From NCBI GenBank assembly GCA_964385305.1, contig CAYLOP010000062.1, positions 1-16,211 on the forward strand: a stretch of DNA of 16,211 bases, written 5' to 3'. The DNA is from CAYLOP01 sp964385305. GTDB lineage: Bacteria; Chloroflexota; Anaerolineae; Anaerolineales; E44-bin32. Shown piece after piece: positions 7,554 to 15,088 of the stretch (within the stretch, counting starts at the first letter, position 1; the number at the start of each line of letters is the position of its first letter). Both the position numbers and the translations under genes were made by a program. The notes below the pieces were generated by a model, which saw only the letters and a program-made list of their open reading frames with translations, did no database searches and had not been told where the DNA came from.

Positions 7554-8570
7554 TCATCTCTCCCGCCATGGCGCACGCTTTGGCTCTTCCAGAGCTTCTC
7601 GACGCTTCAAGTATTCGAGTTTCTTCGTCCCCCCACACAGCGCCAGATAGGCTTCAAAATCATCAACCCCGAAGATATATTCCTGAAGGTAGGCCTCCAT
7701 GCCCTCATCCGTGCGAGAGACCCTCAGCCACTCGGCGATGTGTTCCTCATCGAAATCGTACATGCCAGGCATCTCGCATGGATGTGACCCAAAGGGCGCC
7801 TCCACTACCGCATCCACCAGAAAGAAGGGGATCACGGTCAACCATGGCTTATTCCGTATCACAGATTCGTCGACGACCTCCTCTGCGGTCAGGATCAGCC
7901 GCCGAGCGCAGCGTGATAGCTCAAAGTCCTCGATCATCGTCCCATCGATCTGCGCATTTCCGTACTTGTCGCATCGATGAACGTGGATGAAGGCCACATC
8001 CGGATAGGCAGCCGGGACTAACATAATCGGCTTGCCGCTGAAGGGATCCTGGGCAACTTTACACGAGCTGTAGGCTCCCGTATCCGTGCCCAGCAGCGTG
8101 CGTGTCGGGATGAAAGGCAGCCCCATCATCCCAGCCAGGAAGCGCCACTGATAGCCGGCGTTGCTGGTCTCTGCGATCACCTTGCAGCGCCCGCTCTCTA
8201 CGATGCGGCGTGAGGCCGGCGATAGACCCCGGAGTTCATGGCCGAAAGCATAGGCCACCTCCACCTCACTGATGCAACCCGCCGCAATCAGGAGGTCACT
8301 ATCTTGAACCCCCGTTTTTCCTGCCATGATCAGGTCGTGCTTACGCTGGCGAATGATCTCGTAGATGATCTCCATGGATACGCGCACATGACCGAACCCC
8401 CCACTGGCGATGAAATTCCCGTCATGCACAAAACGGTTGACGGCCTCCTTGGCCGTCATGCGCTTGTCGATCAGTTGCCTAGATTTATGCTCCGCCACCC
8501 ATGCACGCGCATCGTCTGGGTCGTGCCAGCCAACAAGTTTTCCCTTGCCCTCGCTGATGACTTTCAACAT
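7554..8570 (-). CDS. CoA-transferase subunit A (GctA-like, family I)
   Basis: A 338-residue alpha subunit of the same heteromeric CoA-transferase, cytoplasmic. Recognisable elements are the N-terminal Rossmann-like 'FIASGGFGHVRVSMEIIYEI', 'DLIMAGKTGVQDSDLLIAAG' and 'PDVAFIHVHRCDKYGNAQID', all typical of the GctA/AtoD fold. The longest frame starts at 8585, but its first five codons contain an AAAGGAG Shine-Dalgarno (8576-8582). I therefore take the second ATG at 8568-8570 (MLKVISEG...), which lies 5 bp from that site. The subunit B gene starts 3 bp after this stop. About 205 bp separate it from the upstream arfB-like gene, so it may have its own promoter, though none is obvious. It is slightly longer than the roughly 320-residue characterised GctA proteins, mainly at the C-terminus. 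Confidence 0.9.
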   Translation of the reverse strand: MLKVISEGKGKLVGWHDPDDARAWVAEHKSRQLIDKRMTAKEAVNRFVHDGNFIASGGFGHVRVSMEIIYEIIRQRKHDLIMAGKTGVQDSDLLIAAGCISEVEVAYAFGHELRGLSPASRRIVESGRCKVIAETSNAGYQWRFLAGMMGLPFIPTRTLLGTDTGAYSSCKVAQDPFSGKPIMLVPAAYPDVAFIHVHRCDKYGNAQIDGTMIEDFELSRCARRLILTAEEVVDESVIRNKPWLTVIPFFLVDAVVEAPFGSHPCEMPGMYDFDEEHIAEWLRVSRTDEGMEAYLQEYIFGVDDFEAYLALCGGTKKLEYLKRREALEEPKRAPWRER

Positions 8571-8575
8571 GTGTG

Positions 8576-8582
8576 CTCCTTT
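8576..8582 (-). promoter_or_regulatory. Shine-Dalgarno deciding the CoA-transferase A start
   Basis: AAAGGAG on the minus strand sits 5 bp before the ATG at 8568-8570 and inside the first codons of the longer frame beginning at 8585. It supports the shorter product. Confidence 0.75.
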
Positions 8583-8775
8583 CATCCATGGATCTCATTT
8601 GGCGATGCCTGCCTCGAAAATCATCCCTAATGGGAACCTGTCCGGGACATCGTTTTAGAAGACCGAAGAATGTTCCGTCTCCAACGTCAAATGACTACCT
8701 TCGAAGCTCGTTACCCGCTGCAACAAAGACACTATATTCGTCGGCGCTACGCACGCCTGTTTCAGAGCATCCCTT

Positions 8776-9225
8776 TTACGCCTTATCCGGAGGAATCGTA
8801 CTCCGCAACCGTTTCTTCTCTCCTTGTCGACGTTTGTCTTTTAGACGGCTTTCCTTCGCCGCAGGTGGCGACATCGTCTTGCGGCGAAGCTTTGGCTTTC
8901 GCGCCGCTTTTCGAAGGTGCTCGACCAGACGTGCTAGCGCATCCTCGCGGTTGCGGGTTTGCACGCGATAGCGCCGCGCTTCGATGATGAGCACACCATC
9001 CTGGGTGATCTTCCCCGCCGCCTGGCGCATGAGGCGCTCTCGAATATCCTCCGAAAGTGATGGCGAATTGACTACATCGAATCGAAGTTGCACGGCGATC
9101 GCCGTTTTGTTCACCTTCTGTCCGCCTGGTCCATGGGCGCGAATGAACTCCCATTGGAGCTCACACTCATCAATGGAAAGCGTTGATGTGATCGGTATCT
9201 TGCCCTCATTCGTCGCTTTATCCAC
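8776..9225 (-). CDS. arfB: Alternative ribosome-rescue factor / peptidyl-tRNA hydrolase ArfB (YaeJ)
   Basis: A 149-residue class-I release-factor-like protein that hydrolyses peptidyl-tRNA on stalled ribosomes. The catalytic GGQ is at 34-36 within 'IRAHGPGGQKVNKTAIAVQL', the standard ArfB/ICT1 context. There is no codon-recognition domain, unlike RF1/RF2. After about residue 104 comes a Lys/Arg-rich tail (RKAARKPKLRRKT, then KDKRRQGEKKR). This tail is the part that enters the empty mRNA channel in known ArfB structures. Length is close to E. coli ArfB (140). The start is GTG at 9223-9225 with AGGAG only 3 bp away, so the exact start is slightly uncertain. The gene lies 14 bp after the GNAT gene and is probably co-transcribed with it. 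Confidence 0.93.
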   Translation of the reverse strand: MDKATNEGKIPITSTLSIDECELQWEFIRAHGPGGQKVNKTAIAVQLRFDVVNSPSLSEDIRERLMRQAAGKITQDGVLIIEARRYRVQTRNREDALARLVEHLRKAARKPKLRRKTMSPPAAKESRLKDKRRQGEKKRLRSTIPPDKA

Positions 9226-9239
9226 GATCTCCTAACCCT

Positions 9240-9740
9240 CTAGATGGAACGCTGCATCCAGACGACATCAAATTTTTCGCCAAATTTCTCTCCAATACGC
9301 CAAAATCTACCGCACTCCGCAAAGCCATGCAACTGGTGAAAATCCAGGCTGATCTGATTCTGCGAGGAAATGCTCGCCAACAAGCTGTCGATCCCCATAT
9401 CCCTTGCCTCACCGATGAGCATCTCCAGGAGGCGCCCGCCTAGCCCGCTCCGCGTGTGATCCGGCAAAATGAAATAGGTCAGCTCCGCGGTGCGCTTGAA
9501 GGTCTCAGCGCTGTGGTATTTGTGCAGCAAACCAAATCCCACAACCACTCCATCGGACGTCTCGATCACATAAAACGGGTACCCCTCCGCCATCGTGCAG
9601 AGATTGCGGAAAAAGGACAACCCTGCCGGCTCACTAGGGTATGCGGCAAAACTGTGTCCGACAAAATAGTTAAAGACCTCGACCACCGCCGACTGGTCCC
9701 GGTCAGTTACTTCCCGGATGACATAGTCTTGGATTGCCAA
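9240..9740 (-). CDS. GNAT-family N-acetyltransferase
   Basis: A small GNAT acetyltransferase (166 residues from the start chosen here). The acetyl-CoA pyrophosphate-binding motif A is 'YFILPDHTRSGLGGRLLEML', with the R-S-G-L-G-G turn. It is followed by the motif B region 'SISSQNQISLDFHQLHGFAE', in which the His-Gly-Phe is typical of the phosphinothricin/methionine-sulfoximine acetyltransferase subgroup. The specific substrate is unknown. The frame can also start at GTG 9764, but that codon has no Shine-Dalgarno. A TTG at 9738-9740 has GAGG (9749-9752) 8 bp upstream, so I prefer it. The VIT-family gene is about 80 bp upstream and arfB starts 14 bp downstream, consistent with one operon. Confidence 0.82.
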   Translation of the reverse strand: MAIQDYVIREVTDRDQSAVVEVFNYFVGHSFAAYPSEPAGLSFFRNLCTMAEGYPFYVIETSDGVVVGFGLLHKYHSAETFKRTAELTYFILPDHTRSGLGGRLLEMLIGEARDMGIDSLLASISSQNQISLDFHQLHGFAECGRFWRIGEKFGEKFDVVWMQRSI

Positions 9741-9819
9741 AGCAATTACCTCACTTCCCGGCACACAACACGGCCGGTCTCAGCTCGCGAGACGCCTTTT
9801 AGTATATAAGGTGGTCTTC

Positions 9820-10635
9820 TCAGACTCCAATCCCCTTGAGCAGCGCGCCGACGACGTAGGCGACGCTCGCGGCCAACCCACCCACGAGCAGCATTTCGAT
9901 GCCGCTCTTGATCGGATTTTGATGTGTGATCAACACCTTCCCGACGCCTAGGCCAAAGAGTGCAATCCCCGAAAGAAGAATGGAGATCGGAAATTCGCTG
10001 GCTGGGGGAAGCGTGACTGTCAAACCGATCAAATAGATCAACAAGGGCACAGCGCCGGCCAGGATGAAAGAACCCAACGTTGCCAACGCGCTGAAGATCG
10101 GTTTGCGCTCATCCCTCATCATCCCCAGTTCATCGATCATCATCGCATCGACAAGACGATTCTCATCGCGCCCGTAGATATCCACCAACTGCCGGGCATC
10201 ACCCTCGCTGTACCCTCGACTGAGATAGATCTCCAGGAGTTCCGTCCGCTCTGCCTCGGGGAAGTGTTCGACCTCCCACAGCTCACGTTCGCGCTCCTTT
10301 TCGTAGTATTCCTGCTCGCTCTTGGAAGAAAGGTATGCTCCCGTCGCCATCGAGAAACCATCCGCCAGCAGGTTCGCCAAACCTAAGATCAGGATAATGC
10401 CGGTTCCCAACTCTGCGCCAGCTACGCCGCTCACAACCGCAAAGGTCGTGATGATGCCATCCAACCCACCGTAAACAAAATCGCCGATATACTGCGATCC
10501 CGCGCCGCCATGCTCCTCAGCGGCACCGGAAACCGACAGTGCAATCCGCTCAGCCGTATGTGCGGCTGCCGCTGCCGCCTTATCCTTTCTTGCATACGCT
10601 TCCCGAGCCTCATCCACACGCTTTGTCAGACTCAT
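9820..10635 (-). CDS. VIT1/CCC1-family Fe2+/Mn2+ transporter
   Basis: A 271-residue integral membrane protein of the vacuolar iron transporter (VIT1/CCC1) family, which in bacteria exports or balances Fe2+ and Mn2+. The signature 'GDFVYGGLDGIITTFAVVSG' (51-70) marks TM1. TM2 is about 78-100. A Glu/Met-rich cytoplasmic stretch at about 104-175 corresponds to the metal-binding domain between TM2 and TM3 ('EQEYYEKERERELWEVEHFP' and 'DAMMIDELGMM'). TM3-TM5 follow at about 182-207, 218-236 and 246-268. An N-terminal Ala/Lys-rich helix precedes TM1. The ATG has an excellent GGGGAGG Shine-Dalgarno (10642-10648) 6 bp upstream. It is the second iron-related gene in the window, after bacterioferritin. 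No iron-responsive element is evident. Confidence 0.9.
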   Translation of the reverse strand: MSLTKRVDEAREAYARKDKAAAAAAHTAERIALSVSGAAEEHGGAGSQYIGDFVYGGLDGIITTFAVVSGVAGAELGTGIILILGLANLLADGFSMATGAYLSSKSEQEYYEKERERELWEVEHFPEAERTELLEIYLSRGYSEGDARQLVDIYGRDENRLVDAMMIDELGMMRDERKPIFSALATLGSFILAGAVPLLIYLIGLTVTLPPASEFPISILLSGIALFGLGVGKVLITHQNPIKSGIEMLLVGGLAASVAYVVGALLKGIGV

Positions 10636-10703
10636 GTTTCACCTCCCCTAGGATGGGCCCCCACCGCGCAATCTTTGGATATGAAAGAAATCACGATGCT
10701 ATT

Positions 10704-11282
10704 CTATCGTGTATCTTGGCGAACGGGCAGCTCCGAACGGCGTGCTGCCCATGCCTTCTCAAGGATGGCATACACCAGCTCATCCACCCACCCACCCTTC
10801 CACCACAGGCTTTCTTGAAAATGCGCCTCCTTGCGCATTCCAACCCGCTCCAACAGCGCGATTGCGGCTTGATTAGATGGGTCGGTTGCAGCGATGACAC
10901 GATGCTTCCCAAGATGATCGAAGAGAAAATCCAGGATGGCGATGAGTGCCTCATATGCAAACCCCGAACCTTGGTGCTCCGGGGCGAGCGTGATCCCCAA
11001 TTCGACCTGACCCCCATCGGCATCCAAGAAATGTAGCCCGCAATCCCCCACAAGCAGATTCGACTCCTTGAGCGTGATCGCGAGCTGATACCACGTCCCG
11101 GGCTTGTTAATCTCCAGGGATTTTTGTTCGCTTATAAACGTCTCAACTTCCTTAACGTCCCTAGGCTCCCACGTTTGAAACATTGCGACGCGCGGATCGG
11201 ATCGATAGCGGTACATCGCTTTCGCGTCATGCTCTTCGAGGCATCCCAGTATTAGACGATTGGTTTGCAGCTTGATAGACAA
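10704..11282 (-). CDS. GNAT acetyltransferase, RimJ/RimL-like
   Basis: A GNAT-family acetyltransferase of the RimJ/RimL/Acetyltransf_3 type, about 192 residues. The N-terminus 'LQTNRLILGCLEEHDAKAMY' is the classic family opening. The acetyl-CoA motif is 'LGITLAPEHQGSGFAYEALI', followed by 'ATDPSNQAAIALLERVGMRK' and 'ESLWWKGGWVDELVYAILE'. Known members acetylate ribosomal-protein N-termini, aminoglycosides or small amines. The substrate here is unknown. The frame extends to GTG 11318, but AAGGG at 11290-11294 lies 7 bp before TTG 11280-11282. That start also places the family-typical opening at the N-terminus, so I use it. It lies 68 bp upstream of the VIT-family gene and about 107 bp downstream of the membrane-protein gene. 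Confidence 0.85.
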   Translation of the reverse strand: MSIKLQTNRLILGCLEEHDAKAMYRYRSDPRVAMFQTWEPRDVKEVETFISEQKSLEINKPGTWYQLAITLKESNLLVGDCGLHFLDADGGQVELGITLAPEHQGSGFAYEALIAILDFLFDHLGKHRVIAATDPSNQAAIALLERVGMRKEAHFQESLWWKGGWVDELVYAILEKAWAARRSELPVRQDTR

Positions 11283-11388
11283 ATCATCACCCTTGTACAG
11301 AAAATCGGATCTACACACTTGATCTATACGCGCTCATACTCACTCTTTTTTCAGCGAGGGAAATACATCGCAGCCGATCTTATAACCC

Positions 11389-12864
11389 TCAGTCCACCTT
11401 CCCGTCATCATTTACACGCTCTTCCAAAGGTGGCGTTCTCCTTTTACGGTGAAGGATAAAGCCATAGCCAATCGACAAGATCCCTGCAGAAGTCAGTGCA
11501 AATTGCCGAAGACCATAATTAAGCGCCTCGCCACGGATAATATCAATGAGTAAAACCAACATGATGACAATGATGCCACCTGTGGTCAGAATTGCAGGTG
11601 TAAGTTTGGATGGAGGGCGATGCCAAGAACGCAAATCAGGAGGCTTCGCAACAGGAAGGACTGCCAGGAAGGGGAGCACACTGAGAAGCAGTCTGGCTTG
11701 CTCATCCGCTTCGCCTAGTGCAAGGACTAAGATCGACCCAACTGCAACAAACATCAAAATATGGTCGCTAGTCTCAACCAAGAATCGGAATCCGCGAGAC
11801 TCGATGGTAAGCAATAGGAGAACGATGATACCGATAAAGAGGAAAGTAGAAGTAAAAACGGTAAGAGGTTTGTACAGAGAGAGAATGAAGTGCTCTGGGG
11901 AGTGCCTATAGATCGTTGTCTGGCCAGATAGGAAATAAAATGTTTTAGAAGCGGCATCTTTTGCGCTTTTGAGGGGGTTGGCAATCCAGTACTTGAGGAT
12001 TTCACGTTGGAGAATGAGACTATTCTCATAGTGCTCAGCTGTGTTTAAATTTCTCCACCCTCCAGGCTTGAGGGGGTCATTATTGGGCTCTTCCTGCAGC
12101 TCTGGAAGGGGCACCATGCGCCAGCCTCGTTGTAGATTAAATCCACTGTGGTTTGTCCATGTAACTTGCCCATGTTGAATAGCTATATAAGCATGCCATG
12201 TCCCTGAAATGAGAATAATTGGCATGAGAAGGATTGCAAAATACCTGCGCGGGAGACGCCTAAGCATGTGGTAGGCAGCCAACACCAAGACCGGCAGCAG
12301 AAAGAGCACAAAGGGGCGTGTAAGCTCTGTCATTGCAAGGATTACGCCCAAGAGTAAGCATGATGCACCGGTTAGCTTTCGCCGCCACGAGAATATCCGC
12401 GCCACCCCTCGTAGAATGAAAACGAATAGCAGTATAAGGAAAGGGTAGAAAATATCATAGACCGGTGGATTTCCGGGATGGATGAGGACTGTGCTCCATA
12501 AAAAAACAATCGAGATAAAGAAAGATGCAACCATCCTCGGTATTGAAGGGTATGCCAGGAGAATGGTCAGAAGATACACAGAAACCAGGCTCAAACGGTA
12601 CAGGATTTTTGTAACAAATTGGGTATCTCCTGCGAGATTGTAGTTTAGGATTTCTGTTGCGGAGATAAGTGGGGGAACCGGTATCCGGAGATTTTTGAAA
12701 AAGCTAAAAACATCTTGAAATGTCGCTAGATCCTCAAAGAAGTAAATACGTCCCCATGTTGTAACAGGTGACCCGACCGAGTTTCGGACCAACCATGCAC
12801 CAAAAATCGAGAAAGTGGCGATGAGGATGGTGGCAACCTTTTTTTCCAGTGTAAGCTTTCGCAA
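11389..12864 (-). CDS. Polytopic membrane protein, possible GT-C glycosyltransferase
   Basis: A 491-residue protein with about 12 predicted membrane segments, starting at residues 9-27. A large soluble loop of about 100 residues follows TM7 ('HAYIAIQHGQVTWTNHSGFN' onward), and the C-terminus is basic and cytoplasmic. The first outer loop holds acidic residues ('FFEDLATFQD'), and a late segment reads 'EQARLLLSVLPFLAVLPVA'. Both recall GT-C (PMT/ArnT-like) lipid-phosphate-sugar glycosyltransferases, but no decisive motif is visible, so this stays a tentative call. The start is TTG at 12862-12864, supported by AGAGG 6 bp upstream. Hand counts of sample lines give about 42-47% GC against about 63% in the adjacent acyltransferase gene, suggesting horizontal acquisition. 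No sugar-donor genes are nearby. Confidence 0.6.
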   Translation of the reverse strand: MRKLTLEKKVATILIATFSIFGAWLVRNSVGSPVTTWGRIYFFEDLATFQDVFSFFKNLRIPVPPLISATEILNYNLAGDTQFVTKILYRLSLVSVYLLTILLAYPSIPRMVASFFISIVFLWSTVLIHPGNPPVYDIFYPFLILLFVFILRGVARIFSWRRKLTGASCLLLGVILAMTELTRPFVLFLLPVLVLAAYHMLRRLPRRYFAILLMPIILISGTWHAYIAIQHGQVTWTNHSGFNLQRGWRMVPLPELQEEPNNDPLKPGGWRNLNTAEHYENSLILQREILKYWIANPLKSAKDAASKTFYFLSGQTTIYRHSPEHFILSLYKPLTVFTSTFLFIGIIVLLLLTIESRGFRFLVETSDHILMFVAVGSILVLALGEADEQARLLLSVLPFLAVLPVAKPPDLRSWHRPPSKLTPAILTTGGIIVIMLVLLIDIIRGEALNYGLRQFALTSAGILSIGYGFILHRKRRTPPLEERVNDDGKVD

Positions 12865-13098
12865 CGTTCACCTCTTACAATAACCTGGCATTCCCATAAA
12901 AGACGGGTTCATGTTTTCAAAAAGAAACCTCCGCGGTTTAGAGTCCTGACCATACAAGCACTACGTATTACTAATCTACGAATATTGTAATCCTGAGGCG
13001 TCCTCTGTTGACACGACCATTACATATTAAATAAATTCAGCGCAATTTACACGCGACCAAACCCAATTGAGAACGGCGCAACGCTACTTCACGTAAAT
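12865..13098. other. AT-rich intergenic region upstream of the membrane-protein gene
   Basis: This 234-bp AT-rich spacer has no gene. On the minus strand it must carry the promoter of the TTG-started membrane-protein gene. TTGAAA followed by a TATGGG-like hexamer is the best but weak pair. Short imperfect repeats (CTACGTATTA / CTACGAATATT at about 12961-12986) are present. I see no terminator hairpin for the upstream acyltransferase. Confidence 0.35.
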
Positions 13099-14253
13099 TC
13101 ACAGAAACCGGAGGATTGACCCAGGAGGCTGGCTGCGCTTGAACAAACCGTACCAAAGGGTTACTGGAAAGAGCAAAACCAGACCCAACAACCAATATGG
13201 ATACATGCCCGCGATGCTCGTACCACTGGGAGTCAGCCATAGACCAAGCCCTGCGTATAAGAAAAGGTGAAGCACGTAGAAGAAAAGCGGCGCCTGGCCG
13301 AACACGGTCAGGGGCCGGAGATAGCGCTGGCACCTTTCGCCGGCCATTGCAAAGAGACGCAGCAGGATCAGATTAAGCCCCATCGTCAGCAGTGTAAATG
13401 TCATGCTGGGTGGGTATTTGACCACGTTGAGGAAATCGATCCAGCTACTACCAAGGCGAGGTCGAATATTGCCAAACCCGCCGATGGATCGAAGCCCGAT
13501 AAACGCCAAAAGAAAGAGCGTGCCCATGGATAGAGATCGATCAAAGGCGGTCTTTTCATCGTCGAGCAGCATCCTGCCAAAAACCATTCCAAATGTCACC
13601 AATTCCATCCAGGGTAAAATGGGGTAGTTCGACCACAAATTGGTGCTACCACCAGGGCGAGCCATGATCAGATTGGCGGGATCGTTGTTCAACTGCCCCC
13701 ATAGATTCGGTGTGGGATGTATCAACTCTGTGCCCAGGAAGAGAAGCACCGTTAAGCCGATCAGGAAGCGATTCTCCAGCCGGAGCAGAAAACTTGCCAG
13801 AATCATGGTCCCGCCGAGTGCAAAGAGAACCCCGATATAAACGTTCAATCCCCAGCCTCCGGGGGACAGCTCCCAGGCGCGGTTAACCAGCAGCAGTTGC
13901 AGTGCCATCAAGATGGCACCCCGCATCCAAAAATGACGTCTGATCGCCCACTCGCCCCAATCCTTCGCCCTGCGCGAGTGTGCAAACAGCACCATCCCGA
14001 CGCCCATGGTGAAGAAGAAACCCGGCGCGCTGAGATGGGTAACGAAGCGGGTGATAAAGGCGAGCGGCGAAGCATATCGCGGGAATCCACCACCCCACAT
14101 CTCAAGTTGGGGATGCTTCTGAGCGATGAATTGATTGGCGTGATCGAGCGCCATAAACACCATGATCAGACCGCGCAGCGCATCGATCGCAAACAGCCGG
14201 GTCGACTTTGAAACCGTTATGCCAGGCAATGGCGGCGTTGTTCTTGCGGACAT
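13099..14253 (-). CDS. DUF1624 / heparan-alpha-glucosaminide N-acetyltransferase-like membrane protein
   Basis: A 384-residue integral membrane protein with about 10 hydrophobic segments. The opening 'RLFAIDALRGLIMVFMALDH' (residues 19-38) is the hallmark of the HGSNAT_cat/DUF1624 group. In human HGSNAT this group transfers acetyl from cytoplasmic acetyl-CoA across a membrane to a sugar amine. A later 'FFYVLHLFLYAGLGLW' helix carries the conserved His typical of these acyltransferases. Bacterial members are mostly uncharacterised and are thought to acylate envelope sugars, so that role is inference. The start ATG at 14251-14253 has AGAGGTG (14261-14267) 7 bp upstream. It is transcribed in the same direction as bacterioferritin but is 355 bp away and separated by a terminator-like hairpin. 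Confidence 0.78.
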   Translation of the reverse strand: MSARTTPPLPGITVSKSTRLFAIDALRGLIMVFMALDHANQFIAQKHPQLEMWGGGFPRYASPLAFITRFVTHLSAPGFFFTMGVGMVLFAHSRRAKDWGEWAIRRHFWMRGAILMALQLLLVNRAWELSPGGWGLNVYIGVLFALGGTMILASFLLRLENRFLIGLTVLLFLGTELIHPTPNLWGQLNNDPANLIMARPGGSTNLWSNYPILPWMELVTFGMVFGRMLLDDEKTAFDRSLSMGTLFLLAFIGLRSIGGFGNIRPRLGSSWIDFLNVVKYPPSMTFTLLTMGLNLILLRLFAMAGERCQRYLRPLTVFGQAPLFFYVLHLFLYAGLGLWLTPSGTSIAGMYPYWLLGLVLLFPVTLWYGLFKRSQPPGSILRFL

Positions 14254-14518
14254 CGTGCCCCACCTCTAGCAAGATTGAAGCAACCAGGCCACGCGCCTTG
14301 TCATGCTCCATTCTAAGCATACGCGTGCATTTATCCGTGCACAACCCCACAAGATATTTGATTCGGCGTCTGATTCTAAAATAAATATGATACGTCCGCG
14401 CGACCCGGGGCAGTCGCAATAAGCAATGTCCATGCATCAAGCGCCGAAGCGCTTATCAAGGAAAACTTGTTTTCTCAGATCGACGCCAGAGCTCATCCTT
14501 CATCACCGATCAACAAAC
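14254..14518. other. Intergenic region upstream of the DUF1624 gene
   Basis: No credible gene is seen in this stretch. Minus-strand frames across it show no recognisable protein and no ribosome binding site. It contains a small hairpin (AAGCGC-CGAA-GCGCTT, 14439-14454). A weak CAAG/CTTG hairpin at 14457-14469 is followed by TTTTC on the plus strand. The promoter of the DUF1624 gene should lie here on the minus strand, but I cannot place it. Confidence 0.35.
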
Positions 14519-14549
14519 AGGCGGTCAGCAAAACCATGCTGAGCCGCCT
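14519..14549 (-). terminator. Hairpin terminator downstream of bacterioferritin
   Basis: AGGCGGTCAGC (14519-14529) pairs with GCTGAGCCGCCT (14538-14549), giving 11 bp with one bulged C and an 8-nt loop. On the minus strand it lies about 60 nt after the bacterioferritin stop and is followed by GTTTGTTG. On the plus strand it is followed by CTTTTC. It is probably the bfr terminator. The weak U tract lowers confidence. Confidence 0.6.
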
Positions 14550-14608
14550 CTTTTCATGAGCTGCATGTAGTCGCAGCGCTTGAGATGCATTCTCCTTAGC
14601 TTCTACGC

Positions 14609-15076
14609 CTACTCAATTTGCTCGACGAGGTAATTCTGGATTCCAATTTGCTCGATCTGACCGATCTGGGCCTCGATCCAATCGATATGTTCCTCCTCGT
14701 CTATCAAGATGCCTCCAAGTAGTTCGTGAGTTCCGTAGTCGCCCTGTTCCATGGCGAAACGGATGTCATCGTTGTAATCTTTGATGGCTTGGTTTTCAGC
14801 CGCCCAATCGTGCTTGAATTGAGCTTCGACATCTGCGCCAATATGGATCTCGCTCAGCTTGCTCACCGTCGGCTGGCCTTCGAGGAATAGAATGCGCCCG
14901 ATCAAGGATTCGGCATGCTTCATCTCCTCGATTGCCCTTTTCTCGATCGTCTCATGAAGCCGTCCATACCCCCAATCCTCGCACATCTCGGAGTGAACCA
15001 TGTATTGGTTGATCGCTGCAAGTTCATCCGCAAGGCGAGCGTTCAGTCTCTCAATGACTAGGTCGTTTCCCTTCAT
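14609..15076 (-). CDS. bfr: Bacterioferritin
   Basis: A 155-residue ferritin-like subunit of a 24-mer that oxidises Fe2+ and stores the ferric mineral. All di-iron ferroxidase ligands are present at the E. coli Bfr positions: Glu18, Glu51, His54, Glu94, Glu127 and His130, together with Tyr25. The haem-ligating Met52 is also kept, so it should be a haem-containing Bfr rather than a plain ferritin. The longest frame reaches 15184, but its extra 36 residues are unrelated to the family. The ATG at 15074-15076 (MKGNDLVIERLN) has AGGAGG 6 bp upstream and is the true start. The gene is monocistronic in appearance, with a hairpin downstream. A roughly 580-bp divergent region separates it from the AhpD-like gene. 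Confidence 0.96.
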   Translation of the reverse strand: MKGNDLVIERLNARLADELAAINQYMVHSEMCEDWGYGRLHETIEKRAIEEMKHAESLIGRILFLEGQPTVSKLSEIHIGADVEAQFKHDWAAENQAIKDYNDDIRFAMEQGDYGTHELLGGILIDEEEHIDWIEAQIGQIEQIGIQNYLVEQIE

Positions 15077-15082
15077 TACAGT

Positions 15083-15088
15083 CCTCCT
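15083..15088 (-). promoter_or_regulatory. Shine-Dalgarno deciding the bacterioferritin start
   Basis: A perfect AGGAGG on the minus strand, 6 bp before the ATG at 15074-15076, fixes the start inside the longer open frame. Confidence 0.85.

Noticed and set aside
7173..7787. 204-codon plus-strand open frame opposite the CoA-transferase genes
   Set aside because: It is antisense to two clearly conserved proteins, spans their junction, and its translation is rich in Arg/His/Pro without any family motif.
9776..9799. Short GTCTC/GAGAC hairpin followed by TTTT between the GNAT and VIT genes
   Set aside because: The T run is on the plus strand, where no gene ends, and the 5-bp stem is too weak to call a terminator.
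13008..13036. TTGACA with an AT-rich hexamer 17 bp downstream on the plus strand
   Set aside because: The -10 match (ATAAAT) is poor and no plus-strand gene follows for over 2.5 kb.
14102..14440. 112-codon minus-strand open frame upstream of the DUF1624 gene
   Set aside because: It overlaps the start of the supported DUF1624 gene in another frame and has no Shine-Dalgarno or recognisable domain.
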